Both the position numbers and the translations under genes were made by a program. The notes under the pieces are model-generated. The model was not told where the DNA came from. It saw only the letters and a program-made list of their open reading frames with translations, and did not search any database. A DNA stretch of 46,824 bases, taken from the NCBI GenBank assembly GCA_020720805.1, contig DYNZ01000018.1, forward strand, positions 1 through 46,824, read 5' to 3'. This DNA is from Leptospira biflexa. Lineage in GTDB: Bacteria; Spirochaetota; DYNZ01. This document shows positions 7,038-16,692 of this stretch, one piece after another (position 1 is the first letter of the stretch; each line of letters starts with the position of its first letter).

Positions 7038-8567
7038 TTATGTTTTCTTCACCACAACGAGAGTGGTATCGTCATGTTGTGGTGCTCCATTCACAAATTG
7101 CCAGACATTCTCAATGATTTTATCATTAATTTGTTTCGCGTCCATCTCATGGTAATCTTTCAAATCTTTGATGATTCTGCGTTTCTGGTACTCCTCCTTT
7201 TTCTCATTCCAGGCCTCTGTCACCCCGTCCGAATAAAGCACAGTAATATCTCCTGGTTTTAAAAAAGTCCGCCCCATATTGTACTCCGAGTCTCCATCAA
7301 CCCCAATAGGAAGACCATCCAGAGAGATATGGGTACAGCGCCCCAACTCCGCTCTATAAATCAAAACGGGGTTGTGCCCGGCATTTGTAAAAAAAAGCTC
7401 GCCTGTCTTACGGTCTATAATCATAAAAAGCATGGTGGCAAATTTATCGATAGCGAAATCGGATGACATGATGGCATTGACAGAGCGTACGATCATTGCA
7501 GAGGTTAAGGGAATATTCGTTTTCAGCAGAGTAATAAAAACGGTTCGAATCATGATCATGATCAAACTGGCAGGAATGTCCTTCCCTGACACGTCCGAAA
7601 CCAACACAGCGACGCGACTCTCATCAACATCGATAAAATCGAAATAATCCCCTCCGACACCCTTTGCTGCCTTGGTATATCCTTTAATCTGCAACCCTTC
7701 TTTATTATATAACTGGCGCGGATTTAATCCCTCCTGGATCTCTTTTGCCAATCCTATCTGTTCATCGATACGAGCCTTCTCCATTTTCATTTTTTCGCCA
7801 TCTTCCAGGCTCGACGCCATACCATTAAAGGCATTAGCAAGTCCTCCCAGTTCATCGCTCCGTTTTAGATCGATGCGTACGCTAAAATCTCCAGAACCTA
7901 ACGTTTTGGCGTGATGGGCTAATTTTTGAATGGGATTAGAAAAATACCATCCCTGAATAAATCCAAGAGCGATTCCGATCAGCAGAAGCAAAACAGTAAT
8001 AGAGAGAATTGTAATCGTGGATTCTCTTGTTTTTTCCTCAATTTCAAGGGTCGACATGCCAAGACGTATCAGTGCAATACGCTCGTTTTTCCTTACAGGG
8101 TGAAATATAGGTAAATAAAAATCCAAAATCTCCTCATTCCCAACCTTCCAATCCAGAACCAGGGGAGATGAATCCTTGGTATATTTATCCTGTTGATTTT
8201 TTAATGGGGACGGGAAGGAGGTAAGATAATTTTTTTGCAGAAGCTCAGGAGAGATTTTCGCTACAGACTGGCTGCGTGTCTGGGTGACAATTTTTCCGTT
8301 TCCGTCGAGAATAAAAAGATAGAGCAGGGAAGGGATTCGACTGTAAGTCTGCATCATCTCTATGAAAAAAATATCCCTGTCCGGGGAAAACCACGAGTTG
8401 GACGCAGCGCTGGCCAGCCGATTCACCTGAACCTCTGATTTATCGACGATATTGCTTCTGACTAAATTTCTTTCACGGATTAGAAAAAATACCCCCATAA
8501 TTCCGACAACAGCCAGAATCATCGCTGTTGTGAGCAAAATCAGTTTCGTTTTAATGGAAAATTTCAT
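7038..8567 (-). CDS. membrane sensor with HAMP and SpoIIE/RsbU-type PP2C phosphatase domains
   Basis: 509 residues. There is a transmembrane helix at ~8-29, an extracytoplasmic sensor region of about 150 residues, a second helix at ~182-204, a HAMP domain (~205-258, with SNPIQKLAHHAKTLGSGDFS), a short linker and a PP2C domain from ~275 to the end. The metal-binding motifs are present (GGDYFDF, VLVSDVSGKDIPASL, TNAGHNP, LYSDGVTEA, HDDTTLVV). It should dephosphorylate a STAS antagonist in response to an outside signal; the STAS protein at 6705-7031 is the obvious candidate. It is the last gene of a minus-strand run after two TPR genes; 15 bases separate it from the preceding stop. Confidence 0.9.
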   Translation of the reverse strand: MKFSIKTKLILLTTAMILAVVGIMGVFFLIRERNLVRSNIVDKSEVQVNRLASAASNSWFSPDRDIFFIEMMQTYSRIPSLLYLFILDGNGKIVTQTRSQSVAKISPELLQKNYLTSFPSPLKNQQDKYTKDSSPLVLDWKVGNEEILDFYLPIFHPVRKNERIALIRLGMSTLEIEEKTRESTITILSITVLLLLIGIALGFIQGWYFSNPIQKLAHHAKTLGSGDFSVRIDLKRSDELGGLANAFNGMASSLEDGEKMKMEKARIDEQIGLAKEIQEGLNPRQLYNKEGLQIKGYTKAAKGVGGDYFDFIDVDESRVAVLVSDVSGKDIPASLIMIMIRTVFITLLKTNIPLTSAMIVRSVNAIMSSDFAIDKFATMLFMIIDRKTGELFFTNAGHNPVLIYRAELGRCTHISLDGLPIGVDGDSEYNMGRTFLKPGDITVLYSDGVTEAWNEKKEEYQKRRIIKDLKDYHEMDAKQINDKIIENVWQFVNGAPQHDDTTLVVVKKT

Positions 8568-8582
8568 ATTATAAATTGAACC

Positions 8583-10469
8583 TCAGGATTTCAGAAGATT
8601 TTCTACGCGGCTTATATTCGAACGAGCCTCCCGGTGGCCTGGATCTATTGCTAATACCTGCCTCCATGCCTGCAATGCATTTTTATAATTATTATTTGAG
8701 TAATGGGTTAACCCTTGCAGATATAAGGTTCTCACCTGCTGTTTTTGAGCATCCGTCAACTGTCTGCCAACCTGCTGTCTTATATTTTGACCGCCATCAA
8801 TGGATAATAGCTTCTGAATGCGGGCTAGGGCAGATGCCGCCTCAAAATTTAAGGGATCGTTTGTGACTACTCTCTGCATCAGATCGCGAGCCTGGGTATA
8901 ATTCCTCTGACGGTAATAGGCTAAAGCTTGCTGGTAATAACCGTTCAAAACGGCTCTGGGAAGTTTAGCCTGTGTCGTCTCCTTATTTGCCTGCTCTGTT
9001 TGGCGCAACAGGTCGGACAGGCCTGGATAGTTGGGATCGATATCAAGTATCATCTGAAAGCGTAGCCTGGCAAGTCTGTACTGCTTGCCTCCTAACAATT
9101 TTTTACCCTCATCGATGATTCTGATTGCGGCCTGGCGAAATAAACTTGGATCAATCATGCGATCGCAGCGCAGGGACTCCTGAATGGCCAACCTGTTTTT
9201 GGGGAATAGCTGGAGAATTTCATTCCATTCCTGCTTCGCATCTCGATATTTTCCCTGTTTGAAAAGATTGTAACCCTTGCTGGCGAATGTTTGCACCAGA
9301 GGATAGAAGGGTGAATTGCTATCCACCTCCTCTTCGCTTTTTAGCCTTTGCGCGTCTCTGGCTCTCTCCAGGGTATCTTTTGCCTGAATGTTGTTTGGGT
9401 CAATTTTCAACGCCTCACCCAAAAACCCGATCGCAGTTTCATAATCCTCAGAATAATAGGCTATCAAACCATCTTTGATATACTTGGCGATCGCATCGGC
9501 GCGATTTCTCTCTTGCTGCAAACGAAGCTCCTCTTTCATTTTAAGGGCCTCGCGTATCTTCAGATTGCTATCCCTGAAGTTGGGAATGATCAGCATCGCT
9601 TTTTCCAACGCATCCACAGCTTCATCAAACTGGCGCGAGCGCATAAAGGATAATCCCTGCTGGTAAAAATTCTCCGCCTGGGCTGCGGTATTATTTTGAT
9701 CCCTCTCACGCTTTAGCTCTTTATCAATTTTATCAAGCCACTCTATCGATTCCAAGTGCTTTGGTTCAATGAGAAGCACCTGATCAAAACTTTTTTTTGC
9801 ATCGAGCCAACTTTTTTTGGTAAATTGCTCCTTACCTGTATTAATATAAAAAGCAATCTGCTTATCCTTCTGATCCAGCTCCAAACCCTTTTGCGCATCC
9901 CGGATACCATTCTGGGCGACAATATCCCCCGGCGCGGTCTCAAGGATTTTTTGGAAATATCCTATGGCTTGACGATACTCTTTTTCTGACATGGCGGTTT
10001 TTGCAAGTTTGAGATAACGTTCTCTCTCCTCCTGCTGCTTTTTTGAAAGATTTAAGCGCTCAATGGAAAACTTTTCCGCCTCTTCCAATTTTTTGATATC
10101 TGACAGGTATTCGTCCAATTTGGGGTGATTGGGGGCTTCTCGCTTTAACAGTTGATACTGTGATTGCGCTGGTAAAAATTTTTTTTCTTTAAGGTATCTC
10201 TCCAAGTCCTGCTCTATCTGTTCCCGTTTTACTTTTATTAGAAAAGCGTCCTCGAGAAGCTGGATCGCTTTCATGTTTTCGGGATGATCACGAATGATCA
10301 CCTGGAGGATGCGTGCGCTCTTACGGTAATCGCTCATCCGGATTGCCTCGCGAGCCTCATTCAACAGGGAATCGACTTCGCTGGCTCTGGCAGAAAAAAT
10401 TCCAGCAATCGAAAAAAGAAAAACCAGAACCAGATATTTTCCCACTATTTTATTTTGAACATAAATCAT
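8583..10469 (-). CDS. exported TPR-repeat protein
   Basis: 628 residues. A hydrophobic signal (about 12-29, ending SARAS) suggests export to the periplasm or outer-membrane side. The remainder is almost wholly tetratricopeptide-like helical repeats (for example AIGFLGEALKIDPNNIQAK, LQAWRQVLAIDPGH) and charged coiled segments. Such scaffolds mediate protein-protein contacts; no catalytic domain is seen. It sits between another TPR gene (10536-11387) and the sensor phosphatase, all on the minus strand, so the three may form one operon and perhaps one signalling or envelope complex (inference). Confidence 0.8.
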   Translation of the reverse strand: MIYVQNKIVGKYLVLVFLFSIAGIFSARASEVDSLLNEAREAIRMSDYRKSARILQVIIRDHPENMKAIQLLEDAFLIKVKREQIEQDLERYLKEKKFLPAQSQYQLLKREAPNHPKLDEYLSDIKKLEEAEKFSIERLNLSKKQQEERERYLKLAKTAMSEKEYRQAIGYFQKILETAPGDIVAQNGIRDAQKGLELDQKDKQIAFYINTGKEQFTKKSWLDAKKSFDQVLLIEPKHLESIEWLDKIDKELKRERDQNNTAAQAENFYQQGLSFMRSRQFDEAVDALEKAMLIIPNFRDSNLKIREALKMKEELRLQQERNRADAIAKYIKDGLIAYYSEDYETAIGFLGEALKIDPNNIQAKDTLERARDAQRLKSEEEVDSNSPFYPLVQTFASKGYNLFKQGKYRDAKQEWNEILQLFPKNRLAIQESLRCDRMIDPSLFRQAAIRIIDEGKKLLGGKQYRLARLRFQMILDIDPNYPGLSDLLRQTEQANKETTQAKLPRAVLNGYYQQALAYYRQRNYTQARDLMQRVVTNDPLNFEAASALARIQKLLSIDGGQNIRQQVGRQLTDAQKQQVRTLYLQGLTHYSNNNYKNALQAWRQVLAIDPGHREARSNISRVENLLKS

Positions 10470-10535
10470 AGCTAGAGATGTTGGAATCTCTGGATGTTTT
10501 TGGCAATTGGTTTTTTTAAAAAAAGGAAGGCTTCT

Positions 10536-11387
10536 CTATTTTATGCTTTGAGATCGCACCTTTTGCAACATTTTCCAGACTTCTGGATGCTCTGGATTTA
10601 ATTTCAAGGCTCTCTTCAAAGCATGCTCAGCCAGATCCCATTTTTCCAGATAAAGGTAAGCCATTCCTTCCTCGAGTGCCTGTTCAGAAGCCTGGATCTC
10701 CTGATTCGGAGGCAAACGAAGCGCCATCTCCGCATTATGCCTGGCTAGCTTATCATAGGAATTGGACTCCAGAAGAAACATCGAATGCTTCAGACTCTTA
10801 TGGCGATCCATCAGATCTTTACCGTAAATAGCTGAGAGCGCCAGGTGTGCATCCTTATTGGTAGGCTCGATTTCCAGTACCCGCTGAAAATATTTTAGAC
10901 TTTGGGGGATATTTTTCAGGGAAAAATAGATCTCTCCTAACAAAGTATATCCGGCTGTAAAACCTGGATCAATTTCGATAATTCGTTCCGCAATTGCCAG
11001 AGCTTTCACATTTTCATTCAAATAAAAAAAATAGGTAATCGCCAGGTAATACCAGGCGTCGCAATGGTTTTCATCCTTTTCCAAGACATAACGAATCTGG
11101 TCTATTCCTGGTTCAATGGATCCCTTGCGAATAAGTGAATTGGCGTAGTGCAGGCGCAGTTCAAAATGGTCAGGATCGAGGGAAAGAGCCCGCTGAAAGT
11201 AGGACTCAGCCCTGTCAAATTCCTCCTGCTCGTCATACAGTAACGCTAACTCAATTAGGGCAGGAACAAAATTCATATCCTCCTGAAGGATATTCAGAAA
11301 AAGACGCGCAGCGTCTTTCATCTGGCCTTTTTCCTTAGCGAGGATGCCCTCTTTTATTTGATCAAAAAGATGATTGGTCATGATCAT
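10536..11387 (-). CDS. TPR-repeat protein
   Basis: 283 residues with at least six TPR-like units (FDRAESYFQRALSLDPDH, IPQSLKYFQRVLEIEPTN, WDLAEHALKRALKLNPEH). No signal peptide is seen, so it is probably cytoplasmic. Two ATGs two codons apart (11387 and 11381) are both possible starts; neither has a good ribosome binding site. It is first in the minus-strand run that continues with the exported TPR protein and the SpoIIE-type phosphatase. Function beyond scaffolding cannot be assigned. Confidence 0.8.
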   Translation of the reverse strand: MIMTNHLFDQIKEGILAKEKGQMKDAARLFLNILQEDMNFVPALIELALLYDEQEEFDRAESYFQRALSLDPDHFELRLHYANSLIRKGSIEPGIDQIRYVLEKDENHCDAWYYLAITYFFYLNENVKALAIAERIIEIDPGFTAGYTLLGEIYFSLKNIPQSLKYFQRVLEIEPTNKDAHLALSAIYGKDLMDRHKSLKHSMFLLESNSYDKLARHNAEMALRLPPNQEIQASEQALEEGMAYLYLEKWDLAEHALKRALKLNPEHPEVWKMLQKVRSQSIK

Positions 11388-11580
11388 GAAATCGTATCAC
11401 TTTTTTTTATTCCGGATGTATCTGAATTGTATATCGACAAGAAAAACGTGATTTATAAAGTAGCGCCTTTGGTTTTTTTTGAAAGCAAGAAACATTTGAC
11501 AAATAGAGCCCTTTTTTAAGAGCTTCTTCATGATCATTTCATTCCTCTTTCGAAAACATTCTCATACTTGGATCTAATCT

Positions 11581-12210
11581 ATGCGCTTTTTTGTAAAGTT
11601 TTCACCGCTGCCTTTGATTTCCCTGATTTTCTTCGCTCTGTTGGTGTTTCCCGCGCCATCTCTGGCACAGGATGCCAACTCCATCCTGCGCAATGTCGCC
11701 GGCTCTTTGGCTGCCAGTGGCACCTTTCAGGCCAATTTTACGATCTCCAGCGGATCCTCCGGAGGCATGAGCGGGAAAATACGCTATTCTCATCCTGGAA
11801 GAATCCGTGTCGATTTTACCAATCCATCAGGGAAAAAAATAATCAGCAATGGCAAATATCTTTGGGTGTATAGCAAAAATTCTGGTTCTGTAGGCAGGCA
11901 AAACGTTTATCCGAAAGCATTCAGCGGTGGTCTGGCATTTCTTACGGCCTATAGTGATGTGCGCGCCAGAGAAACTGACGGAGGTTATTCTCTACGCTTG
12001 ACCAGCCAAAATCTTTACTGGAAGCAGGTTACTGTCAGAGCGCGCAAGGATTTTCTACCGACCCAGATTGTATTTTCCGATGGTCGCGGAAAATCACAAA
12101 CCATTATCTTTAGCGGCATTAAAAAAGGGTTATCTTTCCCGGGTAAAATTTTTGATTTCCGCGTACCCGGATCGATGCAGTTGGTCGAAAATCCGCTTAA
12201 TTTAAAATAA
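11581..12210 (+). CDS. lolA: LolA-like outer-membrane lipoprotein carrier
   Basis: 209 residues with a clear signal peptide (hydrophobic 8-28, ending PSLAQ). The mature part fits the LolA beta-barrel pattern: QANFTISS, SGKIRYSHPGRIRVDFTNPSGKKIISNGKYLWVY, and a C-terminal strand-rich half ending in FDFRVP. LolA carries lipoproteins through the periplasm from the LolCDE exporter to the outer membrane, so the cell should be a diderm. It is a single plus-strand gene facing the giant GH13-like gene; the stops are 15 bases apart. A LolA-fold protein with another cargo cannot be excluded. Confidence 0.8.
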   Translation: MRFFVKFSPLPLISLIFFALLVFPAPSLAQDANSILRNVAGSLAASGTFQANFTISSGSSGGMSGKIRYSHPGRIRVDFTNPSGKKIISNGKYLWVYSKNSGSVGRQNVYPKAFSGGLAFLTAYSDVRARETDGGYSLRLTSQNLYWKQVTVRARKDFLPTQIVFSDGRGKSQTIIFSGIKKGLSFPGKIFDFRVPGSMQLVENPLNLK

Positions 12211-12225
12211 CAGCCGGCTTTTACC

Positions 12226-15200
12226 CTATTTTTTTGCCTTTTTTTTAGTAGAATCAACAGCAATCCATTCCAGGAAGCGGTAACCCGACAATCTGGCTTT
12301 GACAGGCCAGCTCTGAAGAAAAGTGGTGATATTAAAAATAGATTTTGCAACTTGTCCGGAACGGACAACTTCCTGATCGGGTTTGCCGAGATAACGAAAA
12401 AAAGCATAATGAATCGATACCAGGTGATAAAACAGAAAGAGCTCTTCCATGCTCTCCTTATGCAGCCATAGAGAATCCTGGTATGAGTTGACCCGCAGTA
12501 GCAATCGGCTACTCTTTTCGCTCAGTACAGTTTCACTGAAAACCTGCTCTCTGGTTGCCGCCGTCAAAGAAGGAAAATTTTGTATGCGCACCAGATGACT
12601 AAACAGACTGCTCCAGTCAAAACGCCGGGCAAATCCAGGGAGATGATAAACCAAATTTTCCTGCCAGATATCCCCCAAAAACCACTCCTGCCAGAAGATC
12701 GAGCCATGCAAAGCATAATCCGCCCCCGCAGGTATTGGCGATAGTTTTTGCAAACCAAGTTGTTCCTTAAAGGTTTTTTCTGATAGATGATCAGGCTCAA
12801 CAAAAGCCCCAAAATCTGCGGTTAATTGAAAAAAGAGCATCATAAAATTTGGCAGATTGTGACTGCTAAGGTAATTATCCGCCAATTCCATTCGCACAGG
12901 TTTGAAATATGTGTTATATAACGTCAAAATTGGTTCAAAGAGTGGGTTCTGCCTGCAGGTTTGCAACAATATTGTGGTCATAGATTGCGCGAGAAGCCTG
13001 TTAGCCAGACGCTCTATCATCATCTGCGGTTCATATCTTTTGACTGTAAAACCGCGTCCTGGATAAGACTGGAGATTGATCTGCAATTCGTCCAAAGCAG
13101 CAGCAATTCCAAGGGATAGTAAATAATCAATGGTTCTTTTCCGGAATGCGTTGGTAATTTTTCCTGAAAGAAGAAAACGAACTATGGATTCGGGGTCTCC
13201 ATCTGCTGATGCGGGAGCCAACTGATGATATATCTGTAAATTGAGATCATCATGGAAGGACCGGATTTTGCTGACAAAATCTGGACTTAAAAGGGAATAG
13301 ATGGGGTGCAGCACAGGACGTAGCCGCATCTTTTGATAAGCTTTCTCAATCTCTGGGACTCCTTGTCCATTCAATTGCAGCATAAAACGGTGCCAGGATC
13401 CATCCTGATCAAATACCTCACGGAAATGAATAAACGCCTGTGACTGGTAACCGTTGAGGTGAACATACAATCCATGACTTGAGAGATCGATCGCAGATCG
13501 GATATACTCAAGCTGGGTTGCCTGATCTTTAAAGAGATAGTAGATGCCAAAATTTACATTTAGATGCAAAGCTTCGGCCAACCCCTGTTCCTGCAGTTCG
13601 TCCCTGGTTTCGTGTATCATACGTTTAGGAACTGATTTGGCTATCCAGCCCGAGACAGGGGAATAAGAGTTGTTGAATAGAATAAGTCCTCTCTCGTTAT
13701 CATAGGTATTACTATAGGCAAATATATTTTCATTGATAGAACCATGCGCCTCAAAAAAGGAGAAAAATGCAAAATTGTGCACACCGCTAAAAAGAGGCCT
13801 CATCCGCATTAAGGGAAAAATGAACTCCTGGTGTCGCTGGATAAAAGCTGTGTCCTCCTGCTCGTCATAATAGGATCTGCCGTACTCCATTCCATACTTT
13901 TCCAAATATCCTTCAATCTGACCATGACCCCACATAGGAAGACCTGGCATTGTCACCATAAGCAAGGCAACACCAAAGTACTTATCGCCTTTTCCAAATT
14001 GTACGGCCGCGCTCTCCTCATCTGGATTATTCATATAATTGACGTATCGCTTCAGGATCTCTGGGTTAAACTCCAGTGTCTCCTTGACAAGCATGCGGTA
14101 CTTGCTATTTTCCTCCATTTGCAGCATATTCATAAACGCGGAGTTATAGACTCGGTGCATTCCGAGTGTCCGCACAAAATAGCCCTCCATCAGCCAAAAT
14201 GCTTCGGCCAGGAGCAGTGTATCTGGAGCTTCTACAGCTATTCGGTCCACAACCTCACGCCAGAACTCCTGGGGAAATTTCTGTCGAAATTCCTCCTGCG
14301 TCAGAGTAAATTCAGCCCGGCTGGGAATAGCGCCAGCATTGCCCGGACGCGGAAACCACAATCGTTGGATATGACGATTCGTAAGAGTCATGGCTGCATC
14401 AAAGCGAATAATCGGGAACCTTTTGGCAACACCGATAATCTCTTGTATGACGGCCTCACGGACAATAGGATTAGCATAATCAAGCTGAGCGGTATCGTTC
14501 CAGGGTGTGGAGGTTCCATCGTTGCCGTGGTAAATATATTTTAACTGTCCATTTTTTAGGTTTCGATATTGAAAAACTACTGCAGCATCACTATGGTTCC
14601 AATAACCATCCTCAATATGAATGCCTAGATCCTGACTGTCCGCCAGGTTTTCACAACCGAAGCGATAACCTGGATAGGGACTGGCGTCCAGACTCAGAAA
14701 CCACTCCGGATGTTCCTGCATCCATTGGGAAAATATCCCTGTATGATTCGGAACCATATCCGCAGCAAGCCGGATTCCTCTTTTTGCCAACCGGATACGC
14801 AATATTTGCAAAGCCCTATCACCGCCAAGATCCGCTGCAATCTGGTAGTTGTATAGGGAGTAGGCAGACGCTTTGGCTTCACTATTGCCCATCCACTGTT
14901 TGATTTTCTTCGAGGCCGTACTACGTTCCCAAACACCGATTAGCCAAAGACCATTGATCCCCCAGGCGGCTAGTCGATCAAGTTCTTCGGCTGGAATATC
15001 ATCCAGCCTTTGGATAGGACGCTGATATTTACGGGATAGTTGAAAAAGCCATACATAGGTGCTTTTCGCAATCAAAACCAGATTTGGCATCCACTCTTTA
15101 TCTTTGCTAAAGGCCTCGTATTCCGAAAAGAGGGAATCATCATAATCCGGCACAAACGTTTCTACCGGACCTGACCAACCACCTCGATCCAGGGACTCTT

Positions 15201-15969
15201 CCCGGATTTGATCCAAAGAGCGGAGTATCTCCTGAAGTAAAAAATCTGGAAGAATTGTCCTCCAATATTTGTAAATATAGTCCAACTGATCATAGACAGA
15301 ATCGGGTGCGTGTATTGCCGGCTCCCGAAACAGGTCAAACAGGGTGTTTTGGTTTGGTCCCAAGCCCGGATAGGCGGTCATGGTTTCTTTCAGGATCTGG
15401 ATCAAAGCCAGATAGTTGCGGGACCTGCGAAGCTCAGAATCGGTAAAAAGCTGCATATAGCGCCGGTATGCCGGGTTTTCATTGCTAAGATAGAGGTGAA
15501 ATACCTCTTCAAAATAGTATCTGATAAAAGCGTCCTTTTCATGCGAGGAGATGATGGCCACTTTATCATGAAGTGAGGAGAGCGTAGGAAATTTATCCGC
15601 AAAAAAAGAGAGAAAATCCAAAAAACCCTTACCTGACACGGCAAAAAGGGGGTGCTTTTCGGCCATCCTGGTGGCATCATCCCAGAGCCTGCCTGCCATC
15701 TCCTTGACATAATTTCTGCTGATATAGTGAAAAATATAATCGATCAGTCCAATTGCGCTCAATTCGCCGGCTGCGAAGAGTGATTCCGGCCGCGCGCCGC
15801 TTTCTCGCAATCGATGATTGCAGTGATCCGCAAACCATCTGGTTCTACTAATTCTGGTATTGGCAGAACCTTCCAGCAGAGCGGGAATGACCCGTTCTAA
15901 CTGCAATTGATTTACAGTTACATGGTAGAGATGGAAATCCAGGGGGAATAGTTTTCCTTTTACATCCAT
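12226..15969 (-). CDS. giant alpha-amylase-family (GH13-like) protein
   Basis: 1247 residues, about twice a usual GH13 enzyme. Residues 1-~290 are helical with no domain recognised. A TIM-barrel core follows, with the GH13 conserved regions: ADMVPNH (D404, H409), IIRFDAAM (R522, D524 as likely nucleophile), LLLAEAFW (E589, acid/base) and NNPDEE (D650), where the usual NHD reads NPD. About 550 further residues follow with no recognised domain, ending in a lysine-rich tail. There is no signal peptide, so it is probably cytoplasmic and acts on alpha-glucan storage or trehalose-type sugars, by hydrolysis or transfer (inference). The start is supported by AAGG 7 bases upstream. The NPD form resembles region IV of GlgE-type maltosyltransferases more than classic amylases. 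Confidence 0.75.
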   Translation of the reverse strand: MDVKGKLFPLDFHLYHVTVNQLQLERVIPALLEGSANTRISRTRWFADHCNHRLRESGARPESLFAAGELSAIGLIDYIFHYISRNYVKEMAGRLWDDATRMAEKHPLFAVSGKGFLDFLSFFADKFPTLSSLHDKVAIISSHEKDAFIRYYFEEVFHLYLSNENPAYRRYMQLFTDSELRRSRNYLALIQILKETMTAYPGLGPNQNTLFDLFREPAIHAPDSVYDQLDYIYKYWRTILPDFLLQEILRSLDQIREESLDRGGWSGPVETFVPDYDDSLFSEYEAFSKDKEWMPNLVLIAKSTYVWLFQLSRKYQRPIQRLDDIPAEELDRLAAWGINGLWLIGVWERSTASKKIKQWMGNSEAKASAYSLYNYQIAADLGGDRALQILRIRLAKRGIRLAADMVPNHTGIFSQWMQEHPEWFLSLDASPYPGYRFGCENLADSQDLGIHIEDGYWNHSDAAVVFQYRNLKNGQLKYIYHGNDGTSTPWNDTAQLDYANPIVREAVIQEIIGVAKRFPIIRFDAAMTLTNRHIQRLWFPRPGNAGAIPSRAEFTLTQEEFRQKFPQEFWREVVDRIAVEAPDTLLLAEAFWLMEGYFVRTLGMHRVYNSAFMNMLQMEENSKYRMLVKETLEFNPEILKRYVNYMNNPDEESAAVQFGKGDKYFGVALLMVTMPGLPMWGHGQIEGYLEKYGMEYGRSYYDEQEDTAFIQRHQEFIFPLMRMRPLFSGVHNFAFFSFFEAHGSINENIFAYSNTYDNERGLILFNNSYSPVSGWIAKSVPKRMIHETRDELQEQGLAEALHLNVNFGIYYLFKDQATQLEYIRSAIDLSSHGLYVHLNGYQSQAFIHFREVFDQDGSWHRFMLQLNGQGVPEIEKAYQKMRLRPVLHPIYSLLSPDFVSKIRSFHDDLNLQIYHQLAPASADGDPESIVRFLLSGKITNAFRKRTIDYLLSLGIAAALDELQINLQSYPGRGFTVKRYEPQMMIERLANRLLAQSMTTILLQTCRQNPLFEPILTLYNTYFKPVRMELADNYLSSHNLPNFMMLFFQLTADFGAFVEPDHLSEKTFKEQLGLQKLSPIPAGADYALHGSIFWQEWFLGDIWQENLVYHLPGFARRFDWSSLFSHLVRIQNFPSLTAATREQVFSETVLSEKSSRLLLRVNSYQDSLWLHKESMEELFLFYHLVSIHYAFFRYLGKPDQEVVRSGQVAKSIFNITTFLQSWPVKARLSGYRFLEWIAVDSTKKKAKK

Positions 15970-16183
15970 AGTATCGCCTTAGCCATCCTCCGAGAAATCA
16001 CGTTACAGATGAACCATCTTGATGACAGGTTCAAGAAATGCAACCCCATAATTTTAGCAAAAATATCAGCAGTTGCTATCACTTTGCAATAGACAAACAG
16101 AAGGGAGTGACTAGGCTGGCTCAATATATAATGGCTTGTCGCCAAAAAAATATTACTGTCTGATTAGCATTTGAGGTGAAACT

Positions 16184-16627
16184 ATGCGAATCATAGCTGC
16201 AATTGTTGCTATTTTTTTATTGACACTCTCCTGTCGCACCGGACCAGTTATTGTTCCACCGGATAGCAACTTGACGACACAAACCGACGCACTGCAAAAA
16301 AAAGAGGGCTGGGTGGACAATAGCACCTATCAATCCTATGGTAGATCCAACTGCGCCGTTCATGAGCAGGCCAAAGAGGAAAATCATCAATCCTGCTGTC
16401 GGAGAAAGGCTCTGTTTCAGGCTCGTAGCAATATCATTCCTGCGTTTATGAAAAGCCCCAATGCAAAGCCAAGCTACGAGCTCCAGAAAAAAATGGCTTT
16501 ACTCCTGAAAATTATCGAAAATGGCGAATTGGTTGATTTTTCTTATCGCGACGCACAACAAGGCTGCAGCGCGCTGGTAAAAATTGAAAAAAAAGGGCTG
16601 CGCTCGATGGTTGAAGATATCCATTAA
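16184..16627 (+). CDS. small lipoprotein
   Basis: 147 residues with a lipoprotein signal: hydrophobic stretch 3-15 followed by LTLSC, so Cys-17 would be lipidated. The mature part begins with a flexible, Thr/Pro-rich segment, then GWVDNSTYQ, reminiscent of spirochaetal LPP20-type lipoproteins, and has four further Cys residues (one CC pair). The start has GAGGTG 6 bases upstream. Its position before an M23 peptidase gene (65 bases downstream) suggests an envelope role; the exact function is unknown. Confidence 0.7.
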   Translation: MRIIAAIVAIFLLTLSCRTGPVIVPPDSNLTTQTDALQKKEGWVDNSTYQSYGRSNCAVHEQAKEENHQSCCRRKALFQARSNIIPAFMKSPNAKPSYELQKKMALLLKIIENGELVDFSYRDAQQGCSALVKIEKKGLRSMVEDIH

Positions 16628-16692
16628 GGAATCGTACAGACATTCCAGGCAAGGAAACCCCAGTCTGGAAGTCGTAATAGCAGGTCAGAAAA

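Noticed and set aside
12211-12225. AGCCGGCT with T-run after lolA as a terminator
   Set aside because: The palindrome has no loop and the T-run lies too far away.
13831-14544. 237-codon plus-strand frame
   Set aside because: Antisense shadow of the GH13-like gene, whose motifs are clear.
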